From an uncultured Clostridium sp. (GTDB lineage Bacteria > Bacillota > Clostridia > TANB77 > CAG-508): 64,000 bases of DNA. The notes under the pieces were generated by a model that was not told the DNA's origin, did no database searches, and saw only the letters and a program-made list of their open reading frames with translations. Both the position numbers and the translations under genes were made by a program. Position 1 is the stretch's first letter. Each line of letters begins with the position of its first letter. This document shows positions 41,919-50,820 of the stretch, piece by piece. The DNA lies in assembly GCA_900553015.1 (NCBI GenBank), contig USBY01000002.1, positions 1 through 64,000 of the forward strand, given 5' to 3'.

Positions 41919-42497
41919 TTATATTCTTTTTTCTAATTCTAGCTCTATATTTTCTAATATTTTGCAAATAATATCTTCTCTACAATAAACTTGTTTTGTT
42001 TCTTTATATAGTGATGTGGCAATATCAGAAATATCACTTGAAAATTCTTTTTCATTAACATTAAATCCTATTCCAATAAAAATTTCTTTAACTATTTCTT
42101 TTATTGTAACTACCTCTGTTAATATTCCACATATTTTTTTCCCATTTAATAATAAATCATTTGGTAATTTAATTTCTAATTCTATTCCATATAGTTCTTT
42201 AATTGCTTGTTGTATTTTTTCTGCAATTGCAACAGTAAATCCCTCTAATTTGCTTATATTAATTTCTGGTTTTAATATTATAGTCATTGCAATATTATCT
42301 GTTTTTGTATGCCACACTCTACCGTGTGTTCCTCTTCCAGCTGTTTGCATATCAGCTATAATTACTGTTCCATTTTTATATTTTTCTACATTTCTTTTTG
42401 CCTCTGCTTGTGTTGAGTCAATTTCATCAAAATATTCTAGTTCTTTTCCAATGAATTTTGTTTTAGCACTTTTTATTTTTTCTATATTCACTGACAT
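41919..42497 (-). CDS. birA: Biotin-[acetyl-CoA carboxylase] ligase, catalytic domain only
   Basis: 192 residues. The N-terminal biotin-adenylate region (DMQTAGRGTHGRVWHTK, the GRGxxGR loop) and KLPNDLLLNGKKICGIL are visible, the latter in place of the more usual KWPND. It biotinylates AccB. It lacks both the N-terminal DNA-binding domain of repressor-type BirA and the small C-terminal domain, so it should be a ligase only. It is the last gene of the rimP-nusA-infB operon, 13 bp after truB. Confidence 0.92.
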   Translation of the reverse strand: MSVNIEKIKSAKTKFIGKELEYFDEIDSTQAEAKRNVEKYKNGTVIIADMQTAGRGTHGRVWHTKTDNIAMTIILKPEINISKLEGFTVAIAEKIQQAIKELYGIELEIKLPNDLLLNGKKICGILTEVVTIKEIVKEIFIGIGFNVNEKEFSSDISDIATSLYKETKQVYCREDIICKILENIELELEKRI

Positions 42498-42510
42498 ACC
42501 TCTTTCGAAA

Positions 42511-43362
42511 TTATAATATAATATCTCTTTTTAATAATCCTTTTTTTATAGTTCCTGTTCCAATAAATTTATTAGCTACATATATTTTGTAAAGTCCATC
42601 AATATTATTATCAGTTAATTGGACTCCATTTAAAAACAATTTAAGTTTCTTTTCACCTAAGTTAATACAAGGTGTTTCTTTTAAAATTTCTTCTAGTGTA
42701 ATTAAATGTTCATTAACATTCTTTAAATCTATATCATCTATATAAACTGCATCTTTAATATTAAATTCCCCTACTTGTAGCCTTTTTAAGTTTTTCATAT
42801 ATCCTACTGTATTCAATTTTTCTGCAATATCTTCACATAAACTTCTAATATATGTACCTTTTGAACAACTCACAACAAAACTTATAATATTTTTATCATA
42901 TTTATTTAAATCAATTTTATAAATCTCAATTTTTCTTGGTTCTATCTCAACCTTTTCTCCTGCGCGTGCATATTCATAAAGTTTTTTACCATTCTTTTTT
43001 ATTGCAGAATACATTGGTGGAATTTGTTCTTGTTTTCCTACAAAGCTTTCTAAAACCTGTAATAAATTTTCTTTTATGTATTTTTCATCTACATTTTTTT
43101 CTTCTATTACTTTTCCCTCTATATCTGCAGTGTCAGTTTTCTTCCCAAGCTCTAATTCCACTTCATATATTTTATCATGATTAATTAAATATTTAGAGAA
43201 TTTTGTTCCTTTACCAATTAATATTGGTAAAACTCCTGTAGCATTTGGATCTAAAGTCCCAGTATGCCCAACTTTTGATATATTTAACTTTTTCTTTAAT
43301 TTTGCAACTACATCATGTGATGTATATTCTTTTTCTTTGTTTATTACTATAATTCCATCCAT
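42511..43362 (-). CDS. truB: tRNA pseudouridine(55) synthase
   Basis: 283 residues. It makes pseudouridine at position 55 of the T-loop. The family motif KVGHTGTLDPNATGVLPILIG holds the catalytic Asp (near residue 40); then come PPMYSAIKKNGKKLYEYAR and SKGTYIRSLCEDIAEKL, both standard for TruB. It lies between nrnA and birA, in the translation operon. The preceding gap (43363-43509) holds a dispersed repeat. Confidence 0.96.
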   Translation of the reverse strand: MDGIIVINKEKEYTSHDVVAKLKKKLNISKVGHTGTLDPNATGVLPILIGKGTKFSKYLINHDKIYEVELELGKKTDTADIEGKVIEEKNVDEKYIKENLLQVLESFVGKQEQIPPMYSAIKKNGKKLYEYARAGEKVEIEPRKIEIYKIDLNKYDKNIISFVVSCSKGTYIRSLCEDIAEKLNTVGYMKNLKRLQVGEFNIKDAVYIDDIDLKNVNEHLITLEEILKETPCINLGEKKLKLFLNGVQLTDNNIDGLYKIYVANKFIGTGTIKKGLLKRDIIL

Positions 43363-43413
43363 ACCTGACCTCTTTACTATTGATAAGATTCAATTTTCTT
43401 ATACAAAAAAATG

Positions 43414-43510
43414 AACTTTAAGGACAATCCCTAAAGTTCAAATAGAGATTTTAAAGAATGTCCCTCAAACCCTATTTTGAATAGGGAAAAAAGGAACGTC
43501 CCCAAATCCT
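43414..43510. repeat. Dispersed GTCCCC repeat, copy 4, with a second hairpin module
   Basis: The left module is a hairpin GAACTTTAAGG / CCTAAAGTTC (43414-43440), nearly the same as in the accB-fabZ gap. The right module is TAGGGAAAAAAGGAACGTCC, continuing CCAAATCC, which ends at the nrnA stop codon. It sits between truB and nrnA within an essential operon. Confidence 0.7.
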
Positions 43511-44466
43511 TATTTTAAATATTTTCTTATTATACTTACTAATGTGCTTTTTATTTGTTCTGGCGTTCCTGCTATTCTACAACCTGCTGCCTTTACATGT
43601 CCTCCACCACCAAATACTATTGCAACATCTGATACATTTACATAATCATTAGAACGCAATGATACTTTATATGTCTTATCATCTCTTTGACGTAAAAATA
43701 CAGAAACTTCAACACCTTCTATATCTCTACCTTTTTCTACTATTCCTTCATGATCTCCTGGTTCTGCATTAACTTCTAGCTCATCTTGTTTTGTTATATA
43801 TGTAAATGCGATTTTTCCATCCTCTAGAAATTCTAATCTATTAATTGCAATTTTAGCTAATTCAAAGCTTGATCTTGTTCGTATTTGGAATGCCTTTTTA
43901 TATACATCTGAAACATTTACTCCTGTTTGTAAAAGCCATGCAACAAATTGAAATGTCTCTGCTGATACACCTTGATATTTAAACCCACCAGTATCTGTTA
44001 TAATACCAGTTAATAAGCATTCTCCAATTTCTTTTGTTATTTTTATATTTAATGCTTCTAATACTATTATTAAAATTTGTGCACAAGCAGGTGATGCAGG
44101 ATTAACATAGTTATAATCTGCAAACATTCCATTTTTTGTATGATGATCAATATTAATAGTTACATTTGCTTCGTCCAAATAATTTTTCCAGCCATTTAAT
44201 CTATCTATTGTTGCACAATCTAATGCAATAGCCAAATCATAATTATCTGTTTTTCCTTCTTTTTTTATTTCTGCTGCTCCTGCTAAAAATTCAAAATTTC
44301 TAGGACATTCAGGAATTATTATATCTACTTTTTTTCCAATTTGTTTTAACGCATTATACATAGCCAAACTACTACCTATTGCATCTCCATCAGGTGTTTC
44401 GTGTGTTAAAACAACTATACTTTCTGCTTTTTTTATCTCTTCTACAATATTATCTAATGTTGTCAT
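43510..44466 (-). CDS. nrnA: DHH-family bifunctional oligoribonuclease/pAp phosphatase
   Basis: 318 residues. The DHH core is complete: HETPDGDAIGSSLAM, ALDCATIDRL, DHHTKNGMFADYNYV (the DHH triad near residue 105), and the DHHA1 part with GGGGHVKAAGCRI. NrnA degrades 2-5-nt RNA fragments and 3'-phosphoadenosine 5'-phosphate. Its place directly after rbfA and before truB is the common Firmicute order. The gene starts 3 bp after the rbfA stop, so they are translated together. Confidence 0.95.
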   Translation of the reverse strand: MTTLDNIVEEIKKAESIVVLTHETPDGDAIGSSLAMYNALKQIGKKVDIIIPECPRNFEFLAGAAEIKKEGKTDNYDLAIALDCATIDRLNGWKNYLDEANVTINIDHHTKNGMFADYNYVNPASPACAQILIIVLEALNIKITKEIGECLLTGIITDTGGFKYQGVSAETFQFVAWLLQTGVNVSDVYKKAFQIRTRSSFELAKIAINRLEFLEDGKIAFTYITKQDELEVNAEPGDHEGIVEKGRDIEGVEVSVFLRQRDDKTYKVSLRSNDYVNVSDVAIVFGGGGHVKAAGCRIAGTPEQIKSTLVSIIRKYLK

Positions 44467-44469
44467 AAA

Positions 44470-44847
44470 CTATTCTCCTTTATTTTCTGGCTTAATGTCT
44501 TTTATAACATTTTTTAAAATTGTATCAATTCTTGCACCATATTCTATTGAATCATCAAATATAAATATTATTTCTGGTGTTGTACGTAAGTTAATTCGTT
44601 TTGCAACTTCTGTTCTTACAAAACCTGCTGATTTCTTTAATGCTGCTAATACTTGTTTATTGTCTTTTGCATTTAACATACTTACATAAACTTTAGCATA
44701 TTTTAAATCACCACTAACTTTTACCTTTGTTACACTTATTAACCCAGTTATATTAGGATCTTTTAAGTCATATGTTATAATATGACTTATTTCCTTTTTC
44801 ATTTCTTCATCAATTCTGTTTAATCTGTTTGAGTCTTTCTTAGGCAT
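44470..44847 (-). CDS. rbfA: 30S ribosome-binding factor A
   Basis: 125 residues, normal length. It helps mature 16S rRNA at low temperature by binding the 30S subunit. Motifs RIDEEMKKEISHIITYDLKDP, VTKVKVSGDLKYAKVYVS and RTTPEIIFIFDDSIEYGARI (in parts) are those of the KH-like RbfA fold. It is 18 bp after infB, the usual order. Confidence 0.95.
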   Translation of the reverse strand: MPKKDSNRLNRIDEEMKKEISHIITYDLKDPNITGLISVTKVKVSGDLKYAKVYVSMLNAKDNKQVLAALKKSAGFVRTEVAKRINLRTTPEIIFIFDDSIEYGARIDTILKNVIKDIKPENKGE

Positions 44848-44865
44848 ATATACCTCCTTTGGATA

Positions 44866-47757
44866 TTATCTTTTTACCTCATCCATTACGAATGCTTCTA
44901 TAATATCTCCTTCTTTTATATCATTGTAATTTTCTATTTGCATACCACATTCGAAGCCTTTATTAACTTCTTTTGCATCATCTTTAAATCTTTTTAATGA
45001 AGCTAGTTTACCTTCGTGAATTACAACTTCATCACGTATTACACGAACTCCTGCATTTCTTTCTATTTTTCCTGTTAATACAAAAGCTCCACCGATTGTT
45101 CCAACACTTGATATTCTAAATGTTTGTCTTATTTCTGCTGTTCCTATAATTCTTTCTACATATTTAGGATCTAACATACCTTTCATAGCTGTTTCTACAT
45201 CTTCTATAGCTTGGTAAATAATTGAATATTGTTTTATTTCTACATGATCTTTTTCAGCTTCTGCTTTTGCAGTTGGTACAGGTCTTACATTAAATGCAAT
45301 TATAATAGCATTAGATACATTTGCAAGAGTAACATCAGATTCTGTAACAGCTCCAACTGCTGAGTGTATTACTTTAACTCTAACTTCTTCATTAGATAAT
45401 TTTTCTAATGATTGTTTTACAGCTTCTACTGTTCCTTGTACATCTGCTTTTATAATTAAGTTTAATTGTTTTAATTTTCCTTCTTCCATTTGGCTAAATA
45501 GATTGTCTAATGTAACTTTATTTACTTGATTTATTGATTTTTCTCTTTCTTGTCTCTTTCTTCTTTCTATTAAGTGTTTAGCCATCTTTTCATCTTTTAC
45601 TTCGTAGAATGTTTCACCTGCTACTGGAACTTCTGTAAGTCCCATAACTTCTACTGGCGTTGAAGGACCAGCTTTTTTAACTTTTTGTCCTTTATAATTT
45701 CTCATAGCTCTAATTCTTCCTATAGAAGAACCTACAACTATTGTATCTCCAACATCTAAAGTTCCTCTTTGTACTAATAGTGATGCAATTGGACCTTTTG
45801 ATTTATCAAGTCTAGCTTCTATTACAGCACCTTTAGCTTGTTTATGAGGATTTACTTTTAAATCTAACATATCTGCTTCTAATAATACCATCTCTAATAA
45901 TTGATCAATATTTTGATGTGTTTTAGCAGATATTGGAACATATATTGTGTCCCCACCCCATTCTTCTGGAACTAATTCATATTTCATTAATTCTTCTTTA
46001 ACTTTTTCTACATTTGCACCTGGTAAATCAATCTTGTTTATTGCTACAATTATTGGTATATTTGCAGCTTTAGCATGATTTATTGCTTCTACTGTTTGTG
46101 GCATAACACCATCATTTGCAGCAACAACTAATATAGCTATATCTGTAATTTGAGCTCCTCTTGCACGCATACTTGTAAAAGCTTCGTGTCCTGGTGTATC
46201 TAAGAATGTAATGTCTCTTCCATTAACTTTTACTTGATATGCACCTATATGTTGTGTAATTCCTCCAGCTTCTCCTTCTATAACATTAGTTGAACGTATT
46301 GCATCAAGTAATGATGTTTTACCATGGTCTACGTGTCCCATTACTACGATAACTGGTGCTCTTGGTACTAAATCTTCAGCTTTATCTTCTGATTCATCAA
46401 ATAAAATATCTTCTTCTTTAACAACATTCTTCTTTTTAGCAGTTACTCCAAATTCTTGAGCTATTAAGTAAGCTGTATCAAAGTCTATATCATTATTTAT
46501 TGTTGCCATGATACCATAACCTAATAGTTTCTTTATTACTTCACTACTTGTTTTCTTTAATTCTGCTGCTAAATCTTTAACAGAAATTGTTTCTGGTATT
46601 GTAATTTCTGTAAGCTTGAATATTTTTTGTTTTGATTCAGTTGGCTTTTGATTTTTTGCATTTTTCTTTTTGTTTTTCTTTCCTCTTCTTGTAGATAAAT
46701 CATAATAATCTAACATTCCACCATCTTGATCAGAAAACATTGTAGATAAGCTATTAGTTTGTTTTAAGTCTTGTAATTTCTTTTCGTTAATATCTTCATC
46801 ACTAAATCTTTTACTTGCTTTTGCAGATTTTCTTGTCTTATTTTCTTCATATTTATTATTTTTTTGTTTTTCCATTGATTTGTTGTATTCTCTTACAACT
46901 TCTTTTTCTGCTACTTCTGAAGACATTATATTTTTAATATTTTTTTCGATAGTTCTTTCATCCATTGGTCTAGGACCTTTAGAATAATTATTATTTCTAA
47001 AGTTGTTATTGTTGTTTTTGTAATTATTATTTCTATAACCATCTCTATTATTATTGTTATTTCTGAAGTTTTTATTATCTTTTCTGTTATTAAAATTATT
47101 ATTTCTCTTTGAAAAGTCTCTTTCTTCATTTTTATTTGATTCAATTTGTTTTGTTGTTTTACTGTTTTGTACCCCTATCATATTCTCTCTTTCACTTTTT
47201 TCTATTTTTTTATTTTCTATTTTTTGTTCTGGTTTTACTATCTCTTTTACCTCTTCTGTTTTAGGCTCTTGTTTTTCTTCTACTTTTTCTTCCACTTTTG
47301 GAGTTTCTTTCTTTGGTTCCTCTTTTTTCTTTAATCCAAATAATTCTTCTACAGTAAGTGGTTTTGTTTGTTTGTTTCTATATACAATATTAAAGTCTTT
47401 ACTCTTATTTCTTTCTACAAACCCTAACTGTTTTTCTCTTTCCTTTTGTCTTTTTTGTTTTTCTTCTTCTTCCTTTTTTACTATTTCTTCATCAGAAATA
47501 ATAACTTCTCTTCTTATTATTACAGGTTCATCTTTTTTATTTGATGCTTGATGTTTTTTTGCAGGTTTATTTTTTTGATCACTTTTGTTGTTTTTCTTTA
47601 ATTCTTCTTCTAATTTTTTAGCTTCTTCGTCAGTTACTGCACTTAAATGACTTTTTACATCAAAATTTAAAGATTTAGCTTTTTCCAAAACTTCCTTACT
47701 TGTAAGCCCCATCTTCTTTGCTATTTCATGTATTTTTATTTTACCCAATAGCTTCAC
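44866..47757 (-). CDS. infB: Translation initiation factor IF-2
   Basis: 963 residues. The C-terminal GTPase core is complete: G1 GHVDHGKTSLLDA, G2/G3 GGITQHIG and FLDTPGHEAF, G4 NKIDLP and G5 SAKT; then domains II-IV follow. The N-terminus starts with an IF2_N domain (KIKIHEIAKKMGLTSKEVLEKA), then a long low-complexity stretch (about residues 55-330). That stretch is Lys/Glu-rich first and then Asn/Arg-rich (for example NNNNNRDGYRNNNYKN). A second IF2_N domain (SVKDLAAELKKTSSEVIKKLL) lies near residue 405. It overlaps ylxQ by 17 bp. Confidence 0.97.
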   Translation of the reverse strand: MKLLGKIKIHEIAKKMGLTSKEVLEKAKSLNFDVKSHLSAVTDEEAKKLEEELKKNNKSDQKNKPAKKHQASNKKDEPVIIRREVIISDEEIVKKEEEEKQKRQKEREKQLGFVERNKSKDFNIVYRNKQTKPLTVEELFGLKKKEEPKKETPKVEEKVEEKQEPKTEEVKEIVKPEQKIENKKIEKSERENMIGVQNSKTTKQIESNKNEERDFSKRNNNFNNRKDNKNFRNNNNNRDGYRNNNYKNNNNNFRNNNYSKGPRPMDERTIEKNIKNIMSSEVAEKEVVREYNKSMEKQKNNKYEENKTRKSAKASKRFSDEDINEKKLQDLKQTNSLSTMFSDQDGGMLDYYDLSTRRGKKNKKKNAKNQKPTESKQKIFKLTEITIPETISVKDLAAELKKTSSEVIKKLLGYGIMATINNDIDFDTAYLIAQEFGVTAKKKNVVKEEDILFDESEDKAEDLVPRAPVIVVMGHVDHGKTSLLDAIRSTNVIEGEAGGITQHIGAYQVKVNGRDITFLDTPGHEAFTSMRARGAQITDIAILVVAANDGVMPQTVEAINHAKAANIPIIVAINKIDLPGANVEKVKEELMKYELVPEEWGGDTIYVPISAKTHQNIDQLLEMVLLEADMLDLKVNPHKQAKGAVIEARLDKSKGPIASLLVQRGTLDVGDTIVVGSSIGRIRAMRNYKGQKVKKAGPSTPVEVMGLTEVPVAGETFYEVKDEKMAKHLIERRKRQEREKSINQVNKVTLDNLFSQMEEGKLKQLNLIIKADVQGTVEAVKQSLEKLSNEEVRVKVIHSAVGAVTESDVTLANVSNAIIIAFNVRPVPTAKAEAEKDHVEIKQYSIIYQAIEDVETAMKGMLDPKYVERIIGTAEIRQTFRISSVGTIGGAFVLTGKIERNAGVRVIRDEVVIHEGKLASLKRFKDDAKEVNKGFECGMQIENYNDIKEGDIIEAFVMDEVKR

Positions 47758-48058
47758 CCCCGTTAATTAATTTTTGTATTCCTTTTACTATATTTATATC
47801 TTTAATTCCTATTATTGCTTTATTTTTCTGACCTATTACTTTGCTTAATTCTTCTATAGATCCTATATAAATAATTGGAATATTATATTTTTCTGCATAA
47901 AATTTATAATTTTTCTTGGTTTTTTCTGATGCTTCTTCAGATATTACTAGCATTTTTATTTTCTTCATTTTTAATGCATTCTCACATGCATTATTTCCAG
48001 CAACTATATTCCCGGCTCTTGTTGCTAATCCAAGTAAATTTAAAATTTTATTTTTCAC
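47741..48058 (-). CDS. ylxQ: L7Ae-family ribosomal/RNA-binding protein YlxQ
   Basis: 105 residues, the expected length. The L7Ae/L30e fold binds kink-turn RNA; motifs LLGLATRAGNIVAGNNACENA and KMLVISEEASEKTKKN fit this family. It overlaps both rnpM upstream (11 bp) and infB downstream (17 bp), so the three genes are translated together. The cellular role of YlxQ is not settled. Confidence 0.9.
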   Translation of the reverse strand: MKNKILNLLGLATRAGNIVAGNNACENALKMKKIKMLVISEEASEKTKKNYKFYAEKYNIPIIYIGSIEELSKVIGQKNKAIIGIKDINIVKGIQKLINGGEAIG

Positions 48059-48308
48059 TAATTACACCTCTTAATTCATCATAAACTGTTTCATCTATAT
48101 TCATTTCAAAAGTCCTTGCTAAAGCCTTAGTTTTTATTGCTTTTTCTAGACATTGAATATCGTCGCAAATATAAGCTCCTCTACCATTTGCTCTTCCAGT
48201 TCTATCTAATGTAATGTTACCATCTTTGTCTTTTACTATACGAATTAAATCTTTTTTATCTTTTTTTTCTTTACAACCTATGCAAGTTCTTTGTGGTATC
48301 TTTTTCAT
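48048..48308 (-). CDS. rnpM: YlxR-family RNase P modulator
   Basis: 86 residues. The family motif PQRTCIGCKEKKDKKDLIRIV and GRANGRGAYIC (with the conserved GRGAYIC) are intact. YlxR/RnpM is reported to bind the RNA of RNase P and modulate tRNA processing. It lies 48 bp after nusA, in the usual nusA-ylxR-ylxQ-infB order. Confidence 0.92.
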   Translation of the reverse strand: MKKIPQRTCIGCKEKKDKKDLIRIVKDKDGNITLDRTGRANGRGAYICDDIQCLEKAIKTKALARTFEMNIDETVYDELRGVISEK

Positions 48309-48356
48309 CCTAACACTTCCTTATATTATACTTGCTTTTGCCTATTTATATGTTTA

Positions 48357-49481
48357 CTATTCTGCATCATTATCTTCGTCTGCTTTTTCCATCTCAGCTT
48401 GTTTTTCCATTAAGATATTTCTAAATTGAGTTTCTGATTTTATATCTATTCTCCAATCTGATAATCCTGTTAGTTTAGCTGCAAGTCTTGCATTTTGTCC
48501 TGATTTACCAATTGCTAATGATAATTGGTCATCTGGTACAATTACTTGTGCAATTCTGTTTTCTTCATCTATATCTACTGCCATTACTTGTGCTGGTAAT
48601 AAAGCTGAAGATATATAAATAGATAAATCTGCATTCCATTCTATTACATCTATTTTTTCACCATTTAATTCATTAATTATATTTTGAATTCTTACTCCTT
48701 TTTGTCCTACACAAGAACCAACTGGGTCTATATTTTCGTTTGGTGAATATACAGCTACTTTACTTCTGCTACCTGCATCCCTAGACACAGCTTTTATTTC
48801 TATTACACCTTCATAAATTTCTGGTATTTCAAATTCGAATAATTTCTTAACAAATTCTGGACATGCTCTTGAAATTATAACTTGTGGAACTCCTTTTGCT
48901 CCTTTTTCTACATCTAGGATATATCCTTTTATTTTATCATTTACATGATATTTTTCTGTTGGTATTTGTTCTTTAGCTGGCATAACTCCTTCTACTTTAC
49001 CTAAATCCATAACTACGATATTTTGGTCTGCCTTTTGAATTATTCCAGAAACGATTTCACCTTTTCTTTCGCTATATTCACTATATATAATTTCTCTTTC
49101 TGCTTCTCTTAGCTTTTGAATAATTACTTGTTTTGCAGTTTGTGCTGCAATTCTTCCAAAGTTCTTCGGAACTAATTCTACATCTACTGTTCCACCAATT
49201 TGTGCTTCTTTATCTATCTTTCTTGCTTCTTCTAATGATATTTGTAAAATTGGATTTTCTGCATGTTCTACAACTTCTTTTACAGAATATAAGTGTGATG
49301 CTCCTGTTTCTCTGTCTACTACTACTTTAACATTTTCTTGTGAATTATAATTTCTTTTATACGCTGTTAATAATGCTGATTCTATAGAATCTAATAAATA
49401 ATCTTTTTTTATTCCTTTTTCCTTTTCTAATTCTTGTATTGCAACTATTAATTGTTTATTGTCTATTCCTTCCTCTCTCAT
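48357..49481 (-). CDS. nusA: Transcription termination/antitermination factor NusA
   Basis: 374 residues. The N-terminal RNA-polymerase-binding domain (ELEKEKGIKKDYLLDSIESALLTAYKRNY) is followed by an S1 domain (about 135-200) and two KH domains with CVGQKGVRIQNIINELNGEKIDVI and LAIGKSGQNARLAAKLTGWRI-type motifs. It lacks the C-terminal acidic repeats of E. coli NusA, as in other Firmicutes. It ends with a short acidic tail. It lies 14 bp after rimP. Confidence 0.96.
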   Translation of the reverse strand: MREEGIDNKQLIVAIQELEKEKGIKKDYLLDSIESALLTAYKRNYNSQENVKVVVDRETGASHLYSVKEVVEHAENPILQISLEEARKIDKEAQIGGTVDVELVPKNFGRIAAQTAKQVIIQKLREAEREIIYSEYSERKGEIVSGIIQKADQNIVVMDLGKVEGVMPAKEQIPTEKYHVNDKIKGYILDVEKGAKGVPQVIISRACPEFVKKLFEFEIPEIYEGVIEIKAVSRDAGSRSKVAVYSPNENIDPVGSCVGQKGVRIQNIINELNGEKIDVIEWNADLSIYISSALLPAQVMAVDIDEENRIAQVIVPDDQLSLAIGKSGQNARLAAKLTGLSDWRIDIKSETQFRNILMEKQAEMEKADEDNDAE

Positions 49482-49495
49482 GACTTACACTCCTT

Positions 49496-49939
49496 TTACC
49501 AATTATATTTTATTTTTATTAATGAAATATCTTTTCTAGGTATTTCTTGTTCATCTATATTTATTGTCTCTTCATTAAATCCGTTTAAAATTCCTGTTAT
49601 TAGTTTTTCACCATTAAATGGCTTAAATAATTTTATCTCTACTTCTTGCCCTATATTTTCTTCTAATTGCCAATCTTTTCTTAATACTCTTTCTATTCCA
49701 GGTGATGATACTTCTAAAAAGTATTGATCCTTAATATAATCCTTTTCATCTAGAATCTCTGTAATAGCATTATTCACTTTTTCGCAATCTTCTAAACTTA
49801 TGCCATTTTCACTATCTATAAAAATTCTTAAGTAATAATCTTTTGCTTCTTTTTCGTAAATGACATCATAAAGTTTATATCCTAAATTTGTTACTATAGG
49901 ATTTATTAATTCTTCTACATTTTTTTCTATCTTAGACAA
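49496..49939 (-). CDS. rimP: Ribosome maturation factor RimP
   Basis: 147 residues from a TTG start. Motifs LINPIVTNLGYKLYDVIYEKE, LRIFIDSENGISLEDCEKV and VSSPGIERVLRK are typical; the protein helps 30S assembly. The TTG at 49939 has GGGAGG 7 bases upstream. The ATG at 49963 would place that site inside the coding region and put the start in the loop of a 14-bp hairpin, so I reject it. It is the first gene of the nusA-infB operon. Confidence 0.93.
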   Translation of the reverse strand: MSKIEKNVEELINPIVTNLGYKLYDVIYEKEAKDYYLRIFIDSENGISLEDCEKVNNAITEILDEKDYIKDQYFLEVSSPGIERVLRKDWQLEENIGQEVEIKLFKPFNGEKLITGILNGFNEETINIDEQEIPRKDISLIKIKYNW

Positions 49940-49960
49940 GATTTTACCTCCCTTTACACT

Positions 49961-49993
49961 CATAAGGAGTGGGATTTGTTCCCACTCCTTATG
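49961..49993 (-). promoter_or_regulatory. Strong leader hairpin upstream of rimP
   Basis: CATAAGGAGTGGGA / TCCCACTCCTTATG is a perfect 14-bp stem with a 5-nt loop. On the minus strand it lies in the 5' leader, ending about 20 nt before the rimP TTG, and contains an AAGGAG decoy ribosome binding site. No U-run follows, so it is not a simple terminator. It may stabilise the mRNA or control translation. Confidence 0.6.
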
Positions 49994-50015
49994 TAATGTA
50001 TTTTGCTATATGCGT

Positions 50016-50044
50016 ATTATATAACATATATTTCCAAAAATCAA
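50016..50044 (-). promoter_or_regulatory. Promoter of the rimP-nusA-infB operon
   Basis: Minus strand: TTGATT (50039-50044), 17-bp spacer, TATAAT (50016-50021). The start would be about 50009, giving a leader of about 70 nt that contains the hairpin at 49961-49993. Confidence 0.8.
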
Positions 50045-50115
50045 GGTTTCGTAAAGATTTTTTCTATATTATAGCCTATTTTATTAGCATTTTATCCTTA
50101 CAAATAATAAAAAAT

Positions 50116-50144
50116 CCTCCCTCGACACTTGGTATCGAGAGAGG
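50116..50144 (-). terminator. Terminator of the 50193 cassette
   Basis: Stem CCTCCCTCGA / TCGAGAGAGG with one mismatch and a 9-nt loop; GGATTTTTTATTATTT follows on the minus strand. Confidence 0.85.
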
Positions 50145-50192
50145 AAATGCAAGCTAGTCTAGCTACACTATCTGGAGAAGTCCAGTGACAAC

Positions 50193-50600
50193 TTATCGTA
50201 GCTTGCTAATTGTTACTGCTGCTACAAGTGCCATCACCAGCATGAATATGCCCAACATTGCATAACTGGCAACGTCATGGTAATACACCAAGCACCGCAT
50301 TAGTGCACTTATGCACAGCAGAAACTCTACGATGATTGCCAAGAAAATAGCAAACATCTTCCAGCGGGAAATCCGAACGCTAAGCAGCAGACAGAACCAT
50401 GCGCTCATTGCCACCAAACAGCACAAACTGCAGATAAACTGCAAGCCTGCTAACTGATCGGAATTAGCATTGTGCATGAGAACTAAGCTTAGCACAGCCA
50501 GTGCGGAGAAAACCACAGAGATAATGGCATATCCCCTTGGAGTCAAGCATGCATGCTCTTTCTTGCTGTCACTGTTCTTGCTAATGTCTTTAACAGACAT
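50193..50600 (-). CDS. Four-helix membrane protein, single-gene cassette
   Basis: 135 residues. After a hydrophilic N-terminus (~24 residues) there are four hydrophobic segments, at about 25-45, 52-73, 80-98 and 112-132, so it is an integral membrane protein. It is not recognised. The ATG follows AAGGAGG. In the line 50221-50280, G+C is 29 of 60 by my count, against 16 of 60 in a line of the adjacent addA (50821-50880), so its base composition is clearly foreign. It has a TTGACA promoter and a hairpin terminator of its own. No function can be given. Confidence 0.7.
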   Translation of the reverse strand: MSVKDISKNSDSKKEHACLTPRGYAIISVVFSALAVLSLVLMHNANSDQLAGLQFICSLCCLVAMSAWFCLLLSVRISRWKMFAIFLAIIVEFLLCISALMRCLVYYHDVASYAMLGIFMLVMALVAAVTISKLR

Positions 50601-50636
50601 ATTGGCCTCCTTGCCAACGGTTAATAATACTCTTTT

Positions 50637-50665
50637 ATTTTACATCGTTTTACATAATATGTCAA
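50637..50665 (-). promoter_or_regulatory. Promoter of the 50193 cassette
   Basis: Minus strand: TTGACA (50660-50665), 17-bp spacer, TAAAAT (50637-50642). Confidence 0.8.
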
Positions 50666-50774
50666 TTTTTAAAAAGACCTCTTTGTTTATGTTTATAGTT
50701 TTTTCTTGTTTTCCCTATATATAAGGAAAACAAAATCGGTAACATATTGCTACCGATTTTATAATTACTCCTTA

Positions 50775-50803
50775 TAGGGATTTTAGGAACGTCCCCAAAT
50801 CCC
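50775..50803. repeat. Dispersed GTCCCC repeat, copy 5
   Basis: TAGGGATTTTAGGAACGTCC, continuing CCAAATCCC. It lies just downstream of addA, 18 bp from its stop codon. Confidence 0.7.
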
Positions 50804-50820
50804 GCAAATTTTCCAAATTC

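Noticed and set aside
47054..47551. Plus-strand frame opposite the low-complexity part of infB
   Set aside because: It is Phe/Ser/Leu-rich mirror coding caused by the Lys/Glu/Asn-rich infB segment and has no ribosome site.
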